Assembly (NCBI GenBank): GCA_018402345.1
Contig: JAGYIV010000016.1
Coordinates: forward strand, 124,001 to 188,000
Length of the DNA: 64,000 bases
Origin: Terrimicrobiaceae bacterium
GTDB taxonomy: Bacteria; Verrucomicrobiota; Verrucomicrobiia; Chthoniobacterales; Terrimicrobiaceae
Direction of reading: 5' to 3'
Within the stretch, counting starts at the first letter, position 1, and each line of letters starts with the position of its first letter. Position numbers and translations under genes: made by a program. Of the stretch, positions 63,305 to 64,000 are shown in pieces. The notes beneath the pieces are model-generated. The model worked only from the letters and a program-made list of their open reading frames with translations. It did no database searches and had not been told where the DNA came from.

Positions 63305-64000
63305 TCAGACATTGAGGCCGATCATCTCCTTCACGGAGGCGGCGGTGAACTCGCGGTTCATGCGGCCGATGAACGAGGCGGGGACGCCTGCGGGGCATAC
63401 GGCTTCGCAGGCGTAGTAATTCGAACAATTGCCGAAGCCCTCTTCGTCCATTTGGCGGACCATGCCGAGGACGCGGCGGTTTTTCTCGGGTTTGCCTTGA
63501 GGGAGCAGGCCGAGGTGAGTGACCTTGGCGCTGACAAAGAGCATGGCGGAGCCGTTCGGGCACGCAGCGGCACAGGCACCGCATCCGATGCACGCGGCGG
63601 CATCCATCGCCTCGTCGGCGATGACCTTCGAGATCGGCACGGCATTGGCGTCTGGCGCGGATCCGCTGCGCTCGCTGATGTATCCTCCCGCCTGCATCAC
63701 GCGGTCAAAGGCCGTGCGGTTTGTCACGAGATCGCGGCGGACAGGAAACGCATCGGCGCGGAACGGCTCGATGGTGATCGTCTCGCCGTCCTGGAAATTC
63801 CGCATGTAAAGCTGGCAGGTGGTGCCGCGGCCCTTGCCGTGGGGGATGCCGTTGATGGTGAGCGAGCAATTTCCGCAAATCCCCTCGCGGCAGTCCGAGT
63901 CGAACTGGATGGGCTCGATATTTTTTCCCGTGAGCTGGGAGTTCACGATATCGAGCATCTCAAGAAACGAAGCCTCGGCCGGAATGTTCTCGGCGTCGTA
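63305..64000 (-). CDS. sdhB: Succinate dehydrogenase / fumarate reductase iron-sulfur subunit (partial, 5' end outside)
   Basis: 232 codons visible, open at the right edge. The 2Fe-2S domain has [22 protein letters not shown] and a further Cys in [11 protein letters not shown]. The 4Fe-4S and 3Fe-4S domain has [19 protein letters not shown] and [21 protein letters not shown]. Electrons pass from the flavin of SdhA to quinone. This is the B-type used with a single-cytochrome b558 subunit in Bacteroidetes and Verrucomicrobiota. sdhA and sdhC should lie just outside to the right. Confidence 0.95.
   Translation of the reverse strand, partial: YDAENIPAEASFLEMLDIVNSQLTGKNIEPIQFDSDCREGICGNCSLTINGIPHGKGRGTTCQLYMRNFQDGETITIEPFRADAFPVRRDLVTNRTAFDRVMQAGGYISERSGSAPDANAVPISKVIADEAMDAAACIGCGACAAACPNGSAMLFVSAKVTHLGLLPQGKPEKNRRVLGMVRQMDEEGFGNCSNYYACEAVCPAGVPASFIGRMNREFTAASVKEMIGLNV

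Overview
The window is a chromosomal segment of a GC-rich Gram-negative bacterium. I place it in the Verrucomicrobiota, as an inference from gene content and style. It has an autotransporter-associated beta-strand-repeat protein, a secreted sulfatase, a lipase-maturation-factor protein, AGA-loop palindromic extragenic repeats, outer-membrane barrels and lipoproteins, and many short housekeeping operons. Genes sit on both strands with 4-nt ATGA overlaps. Both window ends cut genes: an autotransporter-repeat protein at position 1 and the succinate dehydrogenase iron-sulfur subunit at 64000, both on the minus strand.

Layout. 1-8.4 kb: the partial autotransporter gene, a repeat-rich intergenic zone, a frameshifted PfkB sugar kinase, a second repeat zone (21-bp tandem array plus palindromes), a THUMP-type methyltransferase, an ArsR regulator, a lipocalin, a SbtA bicarbonate transporter and fabD. 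8.5-11.5 kb: rpmH-rnpA-yidD-yidC-khpB, the conserved ribosomal L34 / RNase P / membrane-insertase cluster. 11.5-21.4 kb: a DCC1-LMF fusion, a class A PBP, an M20 deacylase with a nucleotide-sugar epimerase, a DUF3108 protein with TrmB, a GYF/YIP1 membrane protein and a WalJ-type hydrolase. 21.4-26 kb: atpBEFHAG without atpD and atpC. 26-31 kb: a TPR protein, cysK, ppc and hdeD. 31-35.6 kb: an exopolysaccharide export set (tyrosine autokinase, Wza-type export protein, large outer-membrane barrel). 35.8-39 kb: two tRNA-Val genes, tatC, argH, a Fur-family regulator and the SRP RNA gene with its promoter. 39.4-50 kb: an accessory region with a lipase-like lipoprotein, a sulfatase, a pore-less MscS remnant, an OM barrel, mazEF, a broken secreted protein, a HAD phosphatase, a broken ACR3 transporter, two gene fragments and a DUF3800 gene. 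50-56.8 kb: trpG/trpE/lemA, then a rhomboid-like protein, DUF2270, mazG, a glycosyltransferase-like gene and a secreted protein. 56.8-64 kb: an RND efflux adaptor and pump, an alkaline-phosphatase-fold protein with no catalytic residues, tRNA-Gln, DUF2283 remnants and sdhB.

Three themes stand out. First, at least seven genes carry single or double indels, several in G/C homopolymers. This means either a systematic sequencing problem or genuine decay, and the annotation of those genes depends on which it is. Second, several proteins keep a fold but lose catalytic residues: the alkaline-phosphatase homologue, the rhomboid homologue and the PBP transpeptidase domain. Third, the extragenic DNA carries structured repeat families: a roughly 106-bp unit in three tandem copies with a fourth, inverted copy before rpmH; AGA-loop palindromes; and a 21-bp tandem array. 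I saw no CRISPR array, insertion sequence, prophage or obvious new multi-gene system. The strongest undescribed candidates are the pseudoenzymes and the repeat families.
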